Below are positions 1-10,069 of a stretch of DNA of 11,149 nt, in pieces. This DNA is from Rhizobacter sp. Lineage in GTDB: Bacteria; Pseudomonadota; Gammaproteobacteria; Burkholderiales; Burkholderiaceae_C. The stretch spans positions 1-11,149 of the forward strand of contig JANXVK010000618.1 in assembly GCA_025351675.1 (NCBI GenBank), read 5' to 3'. The position numbers and the translations under genes were made by a program. Each line of letters starts with the position of its first letter. Position 1 is the first letter of the stretch. The notes below the pieces were generated by a model. That model made no database searches and was not told the DNA's origin. It saw only the letters and a list, made by a program, of their open reading frames with translations.

Positions 1-1226
1 AGGGTCTCGCGGCTGGCTTCGGCGGCGCGCAGCGCGCGCGCGAACACCTGCAGCAACCGCACCGCCATGCCAATGAACAGCATCGGCAGCGCGAACTGCA
101 ACATCGGGATGCCCAAGTCAGGGATCAGGCCGAACTCGGTCCCCATCTGCACGCCGATCAACACCAGGCTCGCGCCGAGCAGCGCCGCCATCGACCAGAA
201 CTCCGGGCGCCGGGCTCGCCAGGTGACGAACAGATGCAGGCCGACCGCGGCGACCACTTCGACCACGAACACGGCATACCAGATGCTGGCCATCAGGTGA
301 AGCCGGCCCGGGCCGGCGAGCAGCAGGGTGGCCGGCACCAGCACCCACTGCGCGGCGAGCGCGTTCTCGATCCAGCGAGAGCGCACGCCGGCGTAGCTCA
401 GCACAAACTGCACTGTCAGCGCGACCAGCGGCGCGAAGCCGGTGCAGAACAGGAACTCCATCACGCCGGTGTCCCATGGCGCATCGCGCCACCAGACGCG
501 GGCCGAGAGCAGGCCCCAAACCAGGCAGAGCCAGCCGAAGTAGCCGAAGTAGGCCTCGCGCCGATTCATCCAGCCCACGCCGATCATCACGCAGCCCAGC
601 ACCACGAGCGCGAAGTTGGCGAACTGCACCGCGGTCACGTTCCAGAACAGGCGGTCGTCGTACATGCTCGCCAGCACGTTCTGCGGGCCAACCCGGATCG
701 TCGAGAGCCCGCCCGCGCGCTGGCGCGCCGCCACGCGCTGGAGCGCGTGGCCGTTCACTTGCACGTCGAGCGTGTTGCCGCGCTCCTGCAGCAGCGAGGG
801 CGGCAGCGTGACGAGCTGGGGGTAGTGGCAGTTGCGGGTGACCGGCTCGTTCATGCGGCCGCCGCTGAAGACGCGCTGGCCGTTGACGTAGACCTCGGCG
901 TTGCTGCAGAGGCGCTCGATGTAGAGCGCCATCATCTCGTGCGAGTCAACACCGGCCGGCCGATCGAAGCCGGTGCGGTACCAGACGCTGCCCTCGAAGC
1001 GCGGCCGCGTCACGGCCCAGTCGTCGGGGAGTGCGACCGCCTGCGCGACCTGCGTCACCGTGCCGGGCTGGTTGACCGACTGCACCGCCACGGCCTTGTC
1101 GATCACCAGCACGCGCGGGTCGGCGGCCAACGCCGGATGCATCAGGCCGAAGGCCACCAGCCACACCACGACGCAGAACCGGGCAAGAAATGCGCCGGCC
1201 GCGGCTGAAGGGAGGGGGTTGGGCAT
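1..1226 (-). CDS. 7TM-DISM-type membrane sensor, probably a histidine kinase (N-terminal part, runs off left edge)
   Basis: The minus-strand frame opens at an ATG (1226-1224) and stays open to the window edge, giving 408 full codons. Residues 1-35 form a signal peptide ending in Ala-Leu-Ala. Residues about 40-185 are soluble and beta-rich, with WYRTGF, EVYVNGQRVF and NTLDVQVNG segments resembling the jelly-roll sensor domain of 7TM-DISM receptors. Seven hydrophobic helices follow, near residues 196-218, 226-246, 256-278, 287-304, 312-335, 343-361 and 373-393. The last visible residues (ARALRAAEASRET) look like the start of a cytoplasmic coiled-coil linker. In this family the output domain is a histidine kinase, GGDEF domain or similar; a HisKA/HATPase end is the likeliest but is not in view. 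It is divergent from phoH across about 125 bp. The ligand is unknown. The architecture is read directly; the kinase call is inference. Confidence 0.7.
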   Translation of the reverse strand, partial: MPNPLPSAAAGAFLARFCVVVWLVAFGLMHPALAADPRVLVIDKAVAVQSVNQPGTVTQVAQAVALPDDWAVTRPRFEGSVWYRTGFDRPAGVDSHEMMALYIERLCSNAEVYVNGQRVFSGGRMNEPVTRNCHYPQLVTLPPSLLQERGNTLDVQVNGHALQRVAARQRAGGLSTIRVGPQNVLASMYDDRLFWNVTAVQFANFALVVLGCVMIGVGWMNRREAYFGYFGWLCLVWGLLSARVWWRDAPWDTGVMEFLFCTGFAPLVALTVQFVLSYAGVRSRWIENALAAQWVLVPATLLLAGPGRLHLMASIWYAVFVVEVVAAVGLHLFVTWRARRPEFWSMAALLGASLVLIGVQMGTEFGLIPDLGIPMLQFALPMLFIGMAVRLLQVFARALRAAEASRET

Positions 1227-1293
1227 CGAGGCGCATTGTGCCGGACGGCCCCTGTGCAGTGCTGGCGAGCGCGCGCCAAACGTGGCGCCGATG

Positions 1294-1323
1294 CCGACAA
1301 CGACACGCCGGTCGGGTGACAAT
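1294..1323 (+). promoter_or_regulatory. candidate sigma70-type promoter for phoH
   Basis: CCGACA (1294-1299) and GACAAT (1318-1323) are 18 bp apart and each matches the sigma70 consensus at four of six positions. Transcription would begin near 1330, leaving a leader of about 22 nt before the TTG start of phoH at 1352. This is a by-eye match in GC-rich DNA, so it is weak evidence. The divergent sensor gene must have its promoter in the same interval, and I see no convincing one for it. Confidence 0.25.
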
Positions 1324-1351
1324 CCGGGCTCCGAACCCGAAGCCGCCCGCC

Positions 1352-2314
1352 TTGATCCTCCGTCACTCCTTCGAACCGCGCGACAACACGCGCCTGGCCC
1401 ACCTCTGCGGCAGCCTCGACGAGCACCTGCGCAGCATCGAGCGCCTGCTCGACGTGAACGTCTCGCGGCGCAACGAGTTCTTTCGCATCGAGGGGCCGAA
1501 GGCGAGCGCCGAGCACGCGATGAACCTGCTGCTCGCGCTCTACGAACAATCGCAACGCCCGATCGATGCCGAGCAGTTGCAGCTGGCACTGGTGCAAGTC
1601 GGTGCCTACGCGGCGCTGCCCGACTCGGCGCGTGCGAGCGGGGGCGACGCGCTCACGCTGCGCACGCGCCGCACCGATCTCGTCGGCCGTACGCCGAACC
1701 AGGCCACCTACCTGCGCAACATCCTCGCGCACGACATCACCTTCGGCATCGGCCCGGCCGGCACCGGCAAGACCTTTCTCGCGGTCGCCTGCGCCGTCGA
1801 CGCGCTGGAACGCAGCGCGGTGCAGCGCATCATCCTGACGCGGCCCGCAGTCGAAGCCGGCGAGCGGCTCGGCTTCTTGCCGGGCGATCTGGCGCAGAAG
1901 GTCGACCCGTACCTGCGCCCGCTCTACGACGCGCTCAACGACCTGATGGGCGTCGACAAGGTCGCGCGCGCCGTCGAGAAAGGCACGCTCGAAATCGCAC
2001 CACTCGCCTTCATGCGCGGTCGCACCCTGAACCACGCGTTCGTGATCCTCGACGAGGCGCAGAACAGCACGGCCGAGCAGATGAAGATGTTCCTGACGCG
2101 TATCGGCTTCGGCACCAAGGTCGTGATCAACGGCGACGTGAGCCAGATCGATCTGCCGCGCGGCACCGAGAGCGGGCTGATCGACGCCGAGTACGTGCTG
2201 CGCCGCGTGCGCGGGATCGCAACGACGCACTTCACGTCGTCCGATGTGGTGAGGCATCCGCTGGTGGCGCGGATCGTCGAGGCGTACGACGCGGCGCGGC
2301 TCGACGAGGCCTGA
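1352..2314 (+). CDS. phoH: PhoH-family P-loop ATPase (YbeZ type)
   Basis: This 320-residue protein matches the PhoH/YbeZ family along its length. The Walker A loop GPAGTGKT is at residues 134-141 and Walker [10 protein letters not shown], at 230-238. Between them lie family blocks [17 protein letters not shown] and [14 protein letters not shown], followed by [10 protein letters not shown] and [13 protein letters not shown]. coli YbeZ is 346 residues and ends in a charged tail that is absent here. YbeZ is a cytoplasmic ATPase that works with the endoribonuclease YbeY in 16S rRNA maturation and ribosome quality control; ybeY is the next gene here. I chose TTG at 1352 because related betaproteobacterial proteins begin ILRHxFxP. 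An in-frame GTG at 1316 would add 12 residues without family similarity. No clear Shine-Dalgarno sequence precedes the TTG. Family assignment is certain, the start less so. Confidence 0.95.
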   Translation: MILRHSFEPRDNTRLAHLCGSLDEHLRSIERLLDVNVSRRNEFFRIEGPKASAEHAMNLLLALYEQSQRPIDAEQLQLALVQVGAYAALPDSARASGGDALTLRTRRTDLVGRTPNQATYLRNILAHDITFGIGPAGTGKTFLAVACAVDALERSAVQRIILTRPAVEAGERLGFLPGDLAQKVDPYLRPLYDALNDLMGVDKVARAVEKGTLEIAPLAFMRGRTLNHAFVILDEAQNSTAEQMKMFLTRIGFGTKVVINGDVSQIDLPRGTESGLIDAEYVLRRVRGIATTHFTSSDVVRHPLVARIVEAYDAARLDEA

Positions 2315-2318
2315 AGCG

Positions 2319-2843
2319 ATGCAGCCCCTCGTCCGTCGGGTACGCCGGCCGATCCCCCCAGGGGATGCGAGCCGGCTTGGGAGCGGCCCGGCGCTCGCCC
2401 CGCGTCGCCCGCCCTTGACACTCTCGCTGCAGTTCGCCGACCCGGCCGATCGCGTGCTGCTGCCGCGTCACAAGGTCGCCCGCTGGATTCGTGCGGCACT
2501 CGAAGCGCCGGGTGAAATCACCGTGCGCATCGTCGGTGCCGAAGAAGGCCAATCACTCAACCGCGAGTACCGCGCCAAAGACTACGCGACCAACGTGCTG
2601 ACCTTCGACTACAGCCACGAACCGGTCGTCAGCGCCGACCTGGTGCTGTGCGCGCCGGTGCTGCAGCGCGAGTCACGCGAGCTGAATATTCCGCTCGCCG
2701 CGCACTACGCGCACATGCTCGTGCATGGCACGTTGCATGCTCAAGGCTACGACCATGAAGTCGACGACGAAGCGCGCGCGATGGAAGCGCGCGAAACCGA
2801 GCTGATGCGCGCGCTCGGGTTCGAGGACCCCTACGCGAGATGA
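2319..2843 (+). CDS. ybeY: Endoribonuclease YbeY (rRNA maturation factor)
   Basis: The zinc-binding signature H-x3-H-x5-H appears as [11 protein letters not shown] at residues 136-146, and the C-terminus ([16 protein letters not shown]) is typical of YbeY. YbeY is a cytoplasmic metal-dependent RNase needed for 16S rRNA 3'-end maturation and 70S quality control. It lies 4 bp downstream of phoH, the usual pairing. The start is ambiguous. ATG 2319 has a good GAGG ribosome site (2306-2309) but adds 32 Arg/Pro-rich residues without resemblance to YbeY. The conserved protein begins at an in-frame TTG (2415, reading TLSLQFADP), which has only C-rich DNA upstream and would give 142 residues, close to the family's usual length of about 155. 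I list the ATG because of the ribosome site. The corC/ybeX gene that often follows ybeY elsewhere is absent here. Confidence 0.93.
   Translation: MQPLVRRVRRPIPPGDASRLGSGPALAPRRPPLTLSLQFADPADRVLLPRHKVARWIRAALEAPGEITVRIVGAEEGQSLNREYRAKDYATNVLTFDYSHEPVVSADLVLCAPVLQRESRELNIPLAAHYAHMLVHGTLHAQGYDHEVDDEARAMEARETELMRALGFEDPYAR
2322..2414 (+). repeat. GC-rich repeat-like segment at the 5' end of ybeY
   Basis: This stretch between the ATG and the conserved start of ybeY contains the inverted repeat ATCCCC-cca-GGGGAT (near 2351-2366) and further GC-rich self-complementary sequence. Its codons are less biased to G/C at the third position than the flanking genes. It resembles the dispersed intergenic palindromic elements common in Burkholderiales. 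With the ATG it spans 96 bp, a multiple of three, so the reading frame is kept. Only one copy lies in the window, so its repeat status is inference. Confidence 0.3.
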
Positions 2844-2862
2844 GGGCAGCCGGGCGGCCGTG

Positions 2863-3000
2863 ATGGCCTCCCTGTCGTTCCTCGACATCGCGAACGCCGT
2901 CGCGGCCGTCGTGTCGTGCACCGGCGTCGGCCTGCGGCTGATGGCGATCCGCAACGCGTGGCGGCTGCCGACTTTCGCGCTCGACGCAGAAACCAGGTGA
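2863..3000 (+). CDS. small hypothetical protein (45 aa), possible
   Basis: ATG 2863 opens a 45-codon frame ending in TGA at 2998-3000, starting 19 bp after the ybeY stop. Almost every third codon position is G or C, and the codon choice resembles the neighbouring real genes. The product starts MASLSFLDIANAVAAVV and has a weakly hydrophobic first half and a mixed, slightly basic second half; I see no domain or confident membrane helix. A GTG immediately upstream (2860) is an alternative start, and no strong ribosome site is seen. Its stop is 1 bp from the stop of the convergent permease gene. It could be a real small protein, the remnant of a decayed gene, or chance in GC-rich DNA. I do not recognise it. 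Confidence 0.35.
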   Translation: MASLSFLDIANAVAAVVSCTGVGLRLMAIRNAWRLPTFALDAETR

Positions 3001-3001
3001 A

Positions 3002-3889
3002 CTAGCGCTGAACCCGCACCGGCCACAGCACCGAAGCGATCGCTGCGAGCATCAGCAGCATCGCCGCGAGGTCCTGCCAGTGCAGTTGCTCCGACAGCCA
3101 CCACGCTCCCGAGGCGACGCCCAGCACCGGAATCAGCATCACCGACAGCGTCGACGCGATCGGCGGCAGGCTGCGCGCCAGCATCAGCCAGATCGGCTGC
3201 GCCAGGCCGAACACCAGCACCGCGTTGTAGACGATGCCGAACCACGCAGCCGGCGGCGGCGCGAGCCAGCGTTCGTGGTCGAACGCGACCGCGAGCACGC
3301 TCATCACGAGCGTGGTGACCAGCGTCATCCAGAACACCAGTGCCAGCGTCGGTGCGGTGATGCGGGTGCGGCGCATCTGCTGCGTGCCGAGCGCCCAGAA
3401 CGCCGCGGCGATCAGCATGCCGGCCGCGCCCCAGGGCTTGCCGGCCATCGTGCCGAGTTCGTGCCACAGCAGCAGCGCGACGCCGAGCGCCGCCGCGGCC
3501 ACGCCGGCCCATTGCCGCGCGCTCAGCCGCTGGCCGAACATCGCCATGCCGATCACCGCCGAAAAAATCGGCATCGTGTAGCCGAGGATCGCCGCGCGGC
3601 CTGACGACAGCGCCTGGAGCGCGACGATCGCGACCGCGTACCAGACGATCATGTTGGTGACGGTGAGCCAGCCGAGCTCGCGCCAGTCGCGCCGCTCGAT
3701 GCGCAGCGGCACCTTCAGCGCCAGCGTCGTGATGTACAGGATCGGCAGGCCCAGCCACATCGAGATCGTGCGGAACGTGAGCGGCGGAAAGCCCCCGATC
3801 CCCGCTTTCATCACCGGCCAGTTCAGGCCCCAGACAAGGGTCAGCGCCGCGAGCAGAAACGCCTGCCTGCGGCTCAGCGCGAAGCTCAC
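3002..3889 (-). CDS. EamA/DMT-superfamily membrane transporter
   Basis: The 295-residue product is almost entirely hydrophobic, with about ten membrane helices in two five-helix halves. The start ALSRRQAFLLAALTLVWGLNWPV and the LSSGRAAILGYTMPIFSAVIG block are typical of the EamA domain, and a second such domain follows (WGAAGMLIAAAFWALGTQQM onward). EamA permeases are inner-membrane carriers, many of them metabolite or amino-acid exporters; the substrate cannot be read from sequence. The start is GTG at 3889-3887, overlapping the TGA of the corA gene (3888-3886) by two bases in a GTGA arrangement, so translation is probably coupled. It is the last gene of the hemB-corA-permease unit. No terminator is visible at its 3' end, where it abuts the convergent small ORF. 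Confidence 0.9.
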   Translation of the reverse strand: MSFALSRRQAFLLAALTLVWGLNWPVMKAGIGGFPPLTFRTISMWLGLPILYITTLALKVPLRIERRDWRELGWLTVTNMIVWYAVAIVALQALSSGRAAILGYTMPIFSAVIGMAMFGQRLSARQWAGVAAAALGVALLLWHELGTMAGKPWGAAGMLIAAAFWALGTQQMRRTRITAPTLALVFWMTLVTTLVMSVLAVAFDHERWLAPPPAAWFGIVYNAVLVFGLAQPIWLMLARSLPPIASTLSVMLIPVLGVASGAWWLSEQLHWQDLAAMLLMLAAIASVLWPVRVQR

Positions 3890-4959
3890 TTGGGGCTGCG
3901 ACCGATGTAGCGCTTGCGCCAGAAGTACAGGCTCAGGCCGACGCCGAGCACCAACATCGTGCCGAACGTGACCCAGAACGCGCGCGGGCTGTGAATGCCG
4001 GGCAGCGTGTCGAAGTTCATGCCGAAGAAGCCGGTGACGAGGTTCAGCGGCAGGAAGATCGCGGTCAGCGTCGTCAGCGTGCGCATGATCTCGTTGGTGC
4101 GGTTGCTCTGCGCCGAGAAGTGCATCTGCACCGCGTTTTCGGCCGAGGATTCGAGCCGGCGCACGTGGGTGAGCACGCGTTCGATGTGTTCGTGCACGTC
4201 GCGCGAGCGCACCCGCAGCAGCTCGCGTTCGCGCAGCACGGCCGCGTCGCCGTCGGGCGGCAACTCGTCGAGCGCGTCGATCCACTCGGTGATCGCGGCG
4301 CGCTGGTCTTCGCAGGTGTCTTCGAGCAGGTGCAGGCCGTTGCGCGAGTCGAGCAGCAGCTTCCAGCTGCTCTGCTTCGGATGCGCGCCGAACAGCTCCT
4401 GCTGCAGCTGGTCGAGCTGCTTGGTCAGCAGGCGGCGCAGGTCGAGATAGCTGTCGACCATGTGATTGGTCATGCGCAGCGCCATGTCGGCCGGACTCGG
4501 CGGCATGCGCGCTGAATTGCGCGTGTCCGTGCCGGGCGTCTGTTGCTGCAGCCGGTTCGCGAAGTACTCGCGCACCATGCAGTCGGCCGGGTGCACAGTC
4601 AGCAGCACGCGGTCGAATACGGCGAGGCCGACCGGGCTGGTGTCGATGAGGGTCAGCGCAGCGGGCGCCGCATTGCTGCTTTCTTCCGTGCTCGCGGCCG
4701 CGAGGCGGCGGAACACCAGCAGGTCGTACCACGAGGTGTAGTCGAAGTGCGAGGACAGCTGCGGGTTCAGCAGGTCGGAGACGTGCAGGTCGACGAGCTG
4801 CCCGCCGGTCCAGCGCTGCAGCGCGCCTTGCAGCGGCGCGATGTCGAGTTCGAACTCGGCGCGGGCGATGCCGACCCAGAGGTAGCCGTCCGGCGGCGCC
4901 GCATCGGGCAGCGTTTGCAACTCGGTGAACTGGTCACCGTGGATGTGAAAAATCCGCAT
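3886..4959 (-). CDS. corA: CorA-family divalent metal transporter
   Basis: This 357-residue protein has the CorA layout: a long charged cytoplasmic N-terminal domain with helical character, then two C-terminal membrane helices (about 295-313 and 326-348) and a basic tail (WRKRYIGRSPK). The pore signature Gly-Met-Asn is at residues 313-315 within GFFGMNF. CorA proteins are homopentameric inner-membrane channels for Mg2+, also passing Co2+ or Ni2+; the related ZntB carries Zn2+. The loop after GMN reads FDTLPGIHSP and lacks the MPEL motif of classical E. coli CorA, so it belongs to a divergent subgroup and the metal is uncertain. ATG 4959 lies 5 bp past the hemB stop, with a weak GAG-type ribosome site, which fits an operon. 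Co-transcription with a metal-dependent HemB could be meaningful, but that is inference. Confidence 0.92.
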   Translation of the reverse strand: MRIFHIHGDQFTELQTLPDAAPPDGYLWVGIARAEFELDIAPLQGALQRWTGGQLVDLHVSDLLNPQLSSHFDYTSWYDLLVFRRLAAASTEESSNAAPAALTLIDTSPVGLAVFDRVLLTVHPADCMVREYFANRLQQQTPGTDTRNSARMPPSPADMALRMTNHMVDSYLDLRRLLTKQLDQLQQELFGAHPKQSSWKLLLDSRNGLHLLEDTCEDQRAAITEWIDALDELPPDGDAAVLRERELLRVRSRDVHEHIERVLTHVRRLESSAENAVQMHFSAQSNRTNEIMRTLTTLTAIFLPLNLVTGFFGMNFDTLPGIHSPRAFWVTFGTMLVLGVGLSLYFWRKRYIGRSPK

Positions 4960-4964
4960 GTCGC

Positions 4965-7825
<2,861 letters not shown>

Positions 7826-7829
<4 letters not shown>

Positions 7830-8152
7830 GTTATTACAAGCGCCACATCTTCTTCTGCCTGAACGAACGCGACAAAGGCGAGGACTCCTGCGCCCCGCAA
7901 GGCGCGCAGGCCGGTTTCGACCATTGCAAGAAACGCATCAAGGGCGAGCAGCTGGCCGGGCCGGGCGGCGTGCGCGTCAACAAGGCTGGCTGCCTCGATC
8001 GCTGCGCCGGCGGGCCGGTCGCGGTGGTCTACCCCGAGGCCGTTTGGTACACCTTCGTCGACAAGGCCGACATCGACGAGATCGTCGAGTCGCACCTGAA
8101 ACACGGCAAGGTCGTCGAGCGCCTGTTGCTGCCACCGAACGTGGGCCGTTGA
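7826..8152 (+). CDS. thioredoxin-like [2Fe-2S] ferredoxin
   Basis: This 108-residue soluble protein has the cysteine pattern of thioredoxin-like [2Fe-2S] ferredoxins: Cys11 (RHIFFCLN), Cys22 (GEDSCAPQG), Cys56 and Cys60 (KAGCLDRCAGGP), with spacing C-x10-C-x33-C-x3-C, plus an additional Cys34. The fold continues with VAVVYPEAVWYTFVDKADIDEIVESHL. Such proteins resemble the Azotobacter and Clostridium shethna-type ferredoxins and carry one electron in the cytoplasm; partners of the free-standing betaproteobacterial form are unknown to me. Its start overlaps the vanZ-like stop as ATGA, and its TGA overlaps the TTG of the hydrolase, so three genes are read as one unit. A link to the HemJ oxidase reaction is tempting but rests only on position. 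Confidence 0.93.
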
Positions 8153-8781
8153 GCTTGAATTCTTCGACGACCAAGCTGACGATCGCCGGCCCCGCCGGTG
8201 CGATCGAGTGCGCCGTCGACGCGCCGGCCGGCGAGCCGCGTGGCGTCGCCGTCGTCTGCCACCCGCACCCGCAGTTCGGCGGCACGCTGGACAACAAGGT
8301 CGTGCAGACGCTCGCCCGCGCCTTCGTGACGCTCGGCTGGCGTTGCGTGCGCTTCAACTTTCGCGGCATCGGTGCCTCGGCCGGCGCGTGGAGCGAAGGC
8401 ATCGGCGAGATCGACGATGCCTTGGCGGTGATCGCGGCGATGCGCGCGCCGGGCGAGCCGTTCATGCTCGGCGGCTTCTCGTTCGGCGCGTTCGTCGCGT
8501 CGCATGCGGCCGCGCGCCTGGCCATCGAGGCGAAACCGCAGCGCATGGTGCTGGTCGGCCCGTCGACCTTGAAGCGGCCGATGGCCAACGTGCCCGCCGA
8601 CAGCCTCGTGATCCACGGCGAGGCCGACGACGTGGTGCCGCTCACCGCCACCTTCGACTGGGCCCGCCCGCAGTCGCTGCCGGTGATCGTGTTCCCCGGC
8701 GTCGGCCACTTCTTCCACGGCCAGCTCGGCTTGCTGAAAAACACGATCGTGCAGGAACTGCGGCCGCGCATGCCGCTCTGA
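8149..8781 (+). CDS. alpha/beta hydrolase, small HPHP-type
   Basis: This 210-residue cytoplasmic protein has a full alpha/beta-hydrolase core. The oxyanion-hole motif VCHPHPQFGGTLDNKVV lies near residues 36-52, RFNFRGIGASAG follows, the nucleophile Ser111 is in GGFSFGAF, the acid is probably Asp160 in HGEADDVVP, and the base is His187 in GVGHFFHG. The family is annotated in other proteobacteria as a putative CocE/NonD-like or dienelactone-type hydrolase; its substrate is unknown. The start is taken as TTG 8149, which overlaps the ferredoxin stop as TTGA; a second TTG at 8155 would remove two residues. No Shine-Dalgarno sequence is seen, which fits translational coupling. It is the last gene of the hemJ unit; a 69-bp gap with an inverted repeat follows. 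Confidence 0.88.
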   Translation: MSLNSSTTKLTIAGPAGAIECAVDAPAGEPRGVAVVCHPHPQFGGTLDNKVVQTLARAFVTLGWRCVRFNFRGIGASAGAWSEGIGEIDDALAVIAAMRAPGEPFMLGGFSFGAFVASHAAARLAIEAKPQRMVLVGPSTLKRPMANVPADSLVIHGEADDVVPLTATFDWARPQSLPVIVFPGVGHFFHGQLGLLKNTIVQELRPRMPL

Positions 8782-8796
8782 TCGCTTCCGAATGAC

Positions 8797-8825
8797 GCGC
8801 GGGCCTGAGCCCTGTTTGCCCGCGC
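8797..8825 (+). other. inverted repeat between the hydrolase and dacC genes
   Basis: GCGCGGGC (8797-8804) pairs perfectly with GCCCGCGC (8818-8825) around a 13-nt loop. A smaller competing hairpin, GGGC-ctga-GCCC (8801-8812), shares part of the left arm. No T-run follows, so this is not a standard intrinsic terminator. It may weaken read-through from the hemJ unit or stabilise RNA ends. It ends 25 bp before the dacC ATG. Confidence 0.4.
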
Positions 8826-8850
8826 AACTGTCTCCTCACTTGGTATCTCC

Positions 8851-10026
8851 ATGAATCGCTTCTCTGCTCTCGTTCTCTCACTCGCGTTCGCGGCCTCGTC
8901 CGCCTTCGCCCAGGCTTTGCAGCCGCCCGAAGTGGCGGCCAAGAGCTTTCTCGTGCTCGACCTGACCAGCAACCAGGCCCTCGCCGAGCGCGACGCCGAC
9001 GCCTCGGCCGACCCGGCCTCGCTGACCAAGCTGATGAGCCTGTACGTCGTCTTCACCGCGATCCACGACAAGAAGCTCACGCTTGACCAGAAGCTGCCGG
9101 TCAGCAAGCGCGCGTGGGACGAGCGCAAGGCCGGCGGCTCGCTGATGTTCATCGACACGACGATGACGCCGACGGTCGAGGAACTGCTGAAGGGCGAGAT
9201 CGTGCAGTCGGGCAACGACGCGGCCGTGGTGCTGGCCGAGGCGGTCGGCGGCACGCTGGATCAGTTCGTCGCGATGATGAACCGCCAGGCGCTGGCGTTC
9301 GGCCTGAAGAACACGGTGTTCAAGAACGTCACCGGGCTGACCGAAGCCGGCCACCGCAGCACCGCGCGCGATCTGGCCGTGATCGCGACCCACGTGATCC
9401 GCGACTACCCGGAGTTCTTCGCGTACTACGCGATCAAGGAATACAAGTACAACAACATCAACCAGCCGAACCGCAACCTGTTGCTGCGCCGCGACCCGAG
9501 CGTCGACGGCATGAAGACCGGCTTCACCGACGCGGCCGGCTACTGCCTGATCGCGACCGCGCAGCGCGAATTCCCGAACCTCGGCGCCGACGGCAAAGGC
9601 CCCGGCAAGCGCCGCATCCTGACCGTCGTGCTCAACACCACTTCGATGGAAGCGCGCGCGAGCGAAAGCCAGAAGCTGCTGAACTGGGGCTTCTCGGCCT
9701 TCGACACGATTCGCGTGTTCGACAACGCCAAGGCGATCGCGACCGTGCCGGTCTGGAAGGGCACCTCGAACGAAGCCAAGCTCGGCGCGGCCGGCGGCCT
9801 GTTCGTCAGCGTCCCGAAGGGCGAGGGCGGCAAGCTGCAGACGAAGATCGAGCGCACCGACCCGCTGGTGGCACCGCTCGCGAAGGGCCAGCGCGTCGGC
9901 ACGATCAAGGTCAGCACCGCCTCGGGCGCGGCGGTGATCGACGTACCGCTGGTCGTGCAGGAGCCGGTCGCGCAGGCCGGCATCTTCGGCCGCGCGTGGG
10001 ATGCCCTGCGCCTGTGGATCAAGTAG
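8851..10026 (+). CDS. dacC: D-alanyl-D-alanine carboxypeptidase, PBP5/6 type
   Basis: This 391-residue penicillin-binding protein removes the terminal D-alanine from peptidoglycan stem peptides in the periplasm. Residues 1-20 are a signal peptide (MNRFSALVLSLAFAASSAFA, cleaved before QALQ). The three active-site motifs are present and in order: SLTK at 57-60 with nucleophile Ser57, SGN at 120-122, and KTG at 222-224. A PBP5 C-terminal beta domain occupies about residues 290-375, and the last residues (AGIFGRAWDALRLWIK) form the amphipathic helix that anchors the protein to the inner membrane. Length matches E. coli PBP5 and PBP6 (about 400). ATG 8851 gives a perfect signal peptide, though no ribosome site is obvious. 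Two TAG stops lie in tandem. The symbol could equally be dacA; paralogues cannot be separated here. Confidence 0.95.
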   Translation: MNRFSALVLSLAFAASSAFAQALQPPEVAAKSFLVLDLTSNQALAERDADASADPASLTKLMSLYVVFTAIHDKKLTLDQKLPVSKRAWDERKAGGSLMFIDTTMTPTVEELLKGEIVQSGNDAAVVLAEAVGGTLDQFVAMMNRQALAFGLKNTVFKNVTGLTEAGHRSTARDLAVIATHVIRDYPEFFAYYAIKEYKYNNINQPNRNLLLRRDPSVDGMKTGFTDAAGYCLIATAQREFPNLGADGKGPGKRRILTVVLNTTSMEARASESQKLLNWGFSAFDTIRVFDNAKAIATVPVWKGTSNEAKLGAAGGLFVSVPKGEGGKLQTKIERTDPLVAPLAKGQRVGTIKVSTASGAAVIDVPLVVQEPVAQAGIFGRAWDALRLWIK

Positions 10027-10069
10027 TAGTCTTCGCCTTCGCCCTTGTGATCACCCCGGAGTGAACGCC

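Noticed and set aside
973..2418. Plus-strand 481-codon open frame overlapping phoH
   Set aside because: It reads phoH in the wrong frame and yields an Arg/Ala-rich product; the PhoH frame carries Walker motifs.
3991..4515. Plus-strand open frame antisense to the CorA gene
   Set aside because: Its Val/Glu/Gln-rich composition is the usual shadow pattern, and the opposite strand has the GMN transporter.
4960..4964. Magnesium riboswitch upstream of corA
   Set aside because: The gap from hemB is only 5 bp, leaving no room for a leader.
7977..9254. Minus-strand 425-codon open frame
   Set aside because: It is antisense to the ferredoxin, hydrolase and dacC genes, all with clear motifs, and its Ser/Ala/Arg-rich product shows no domain.
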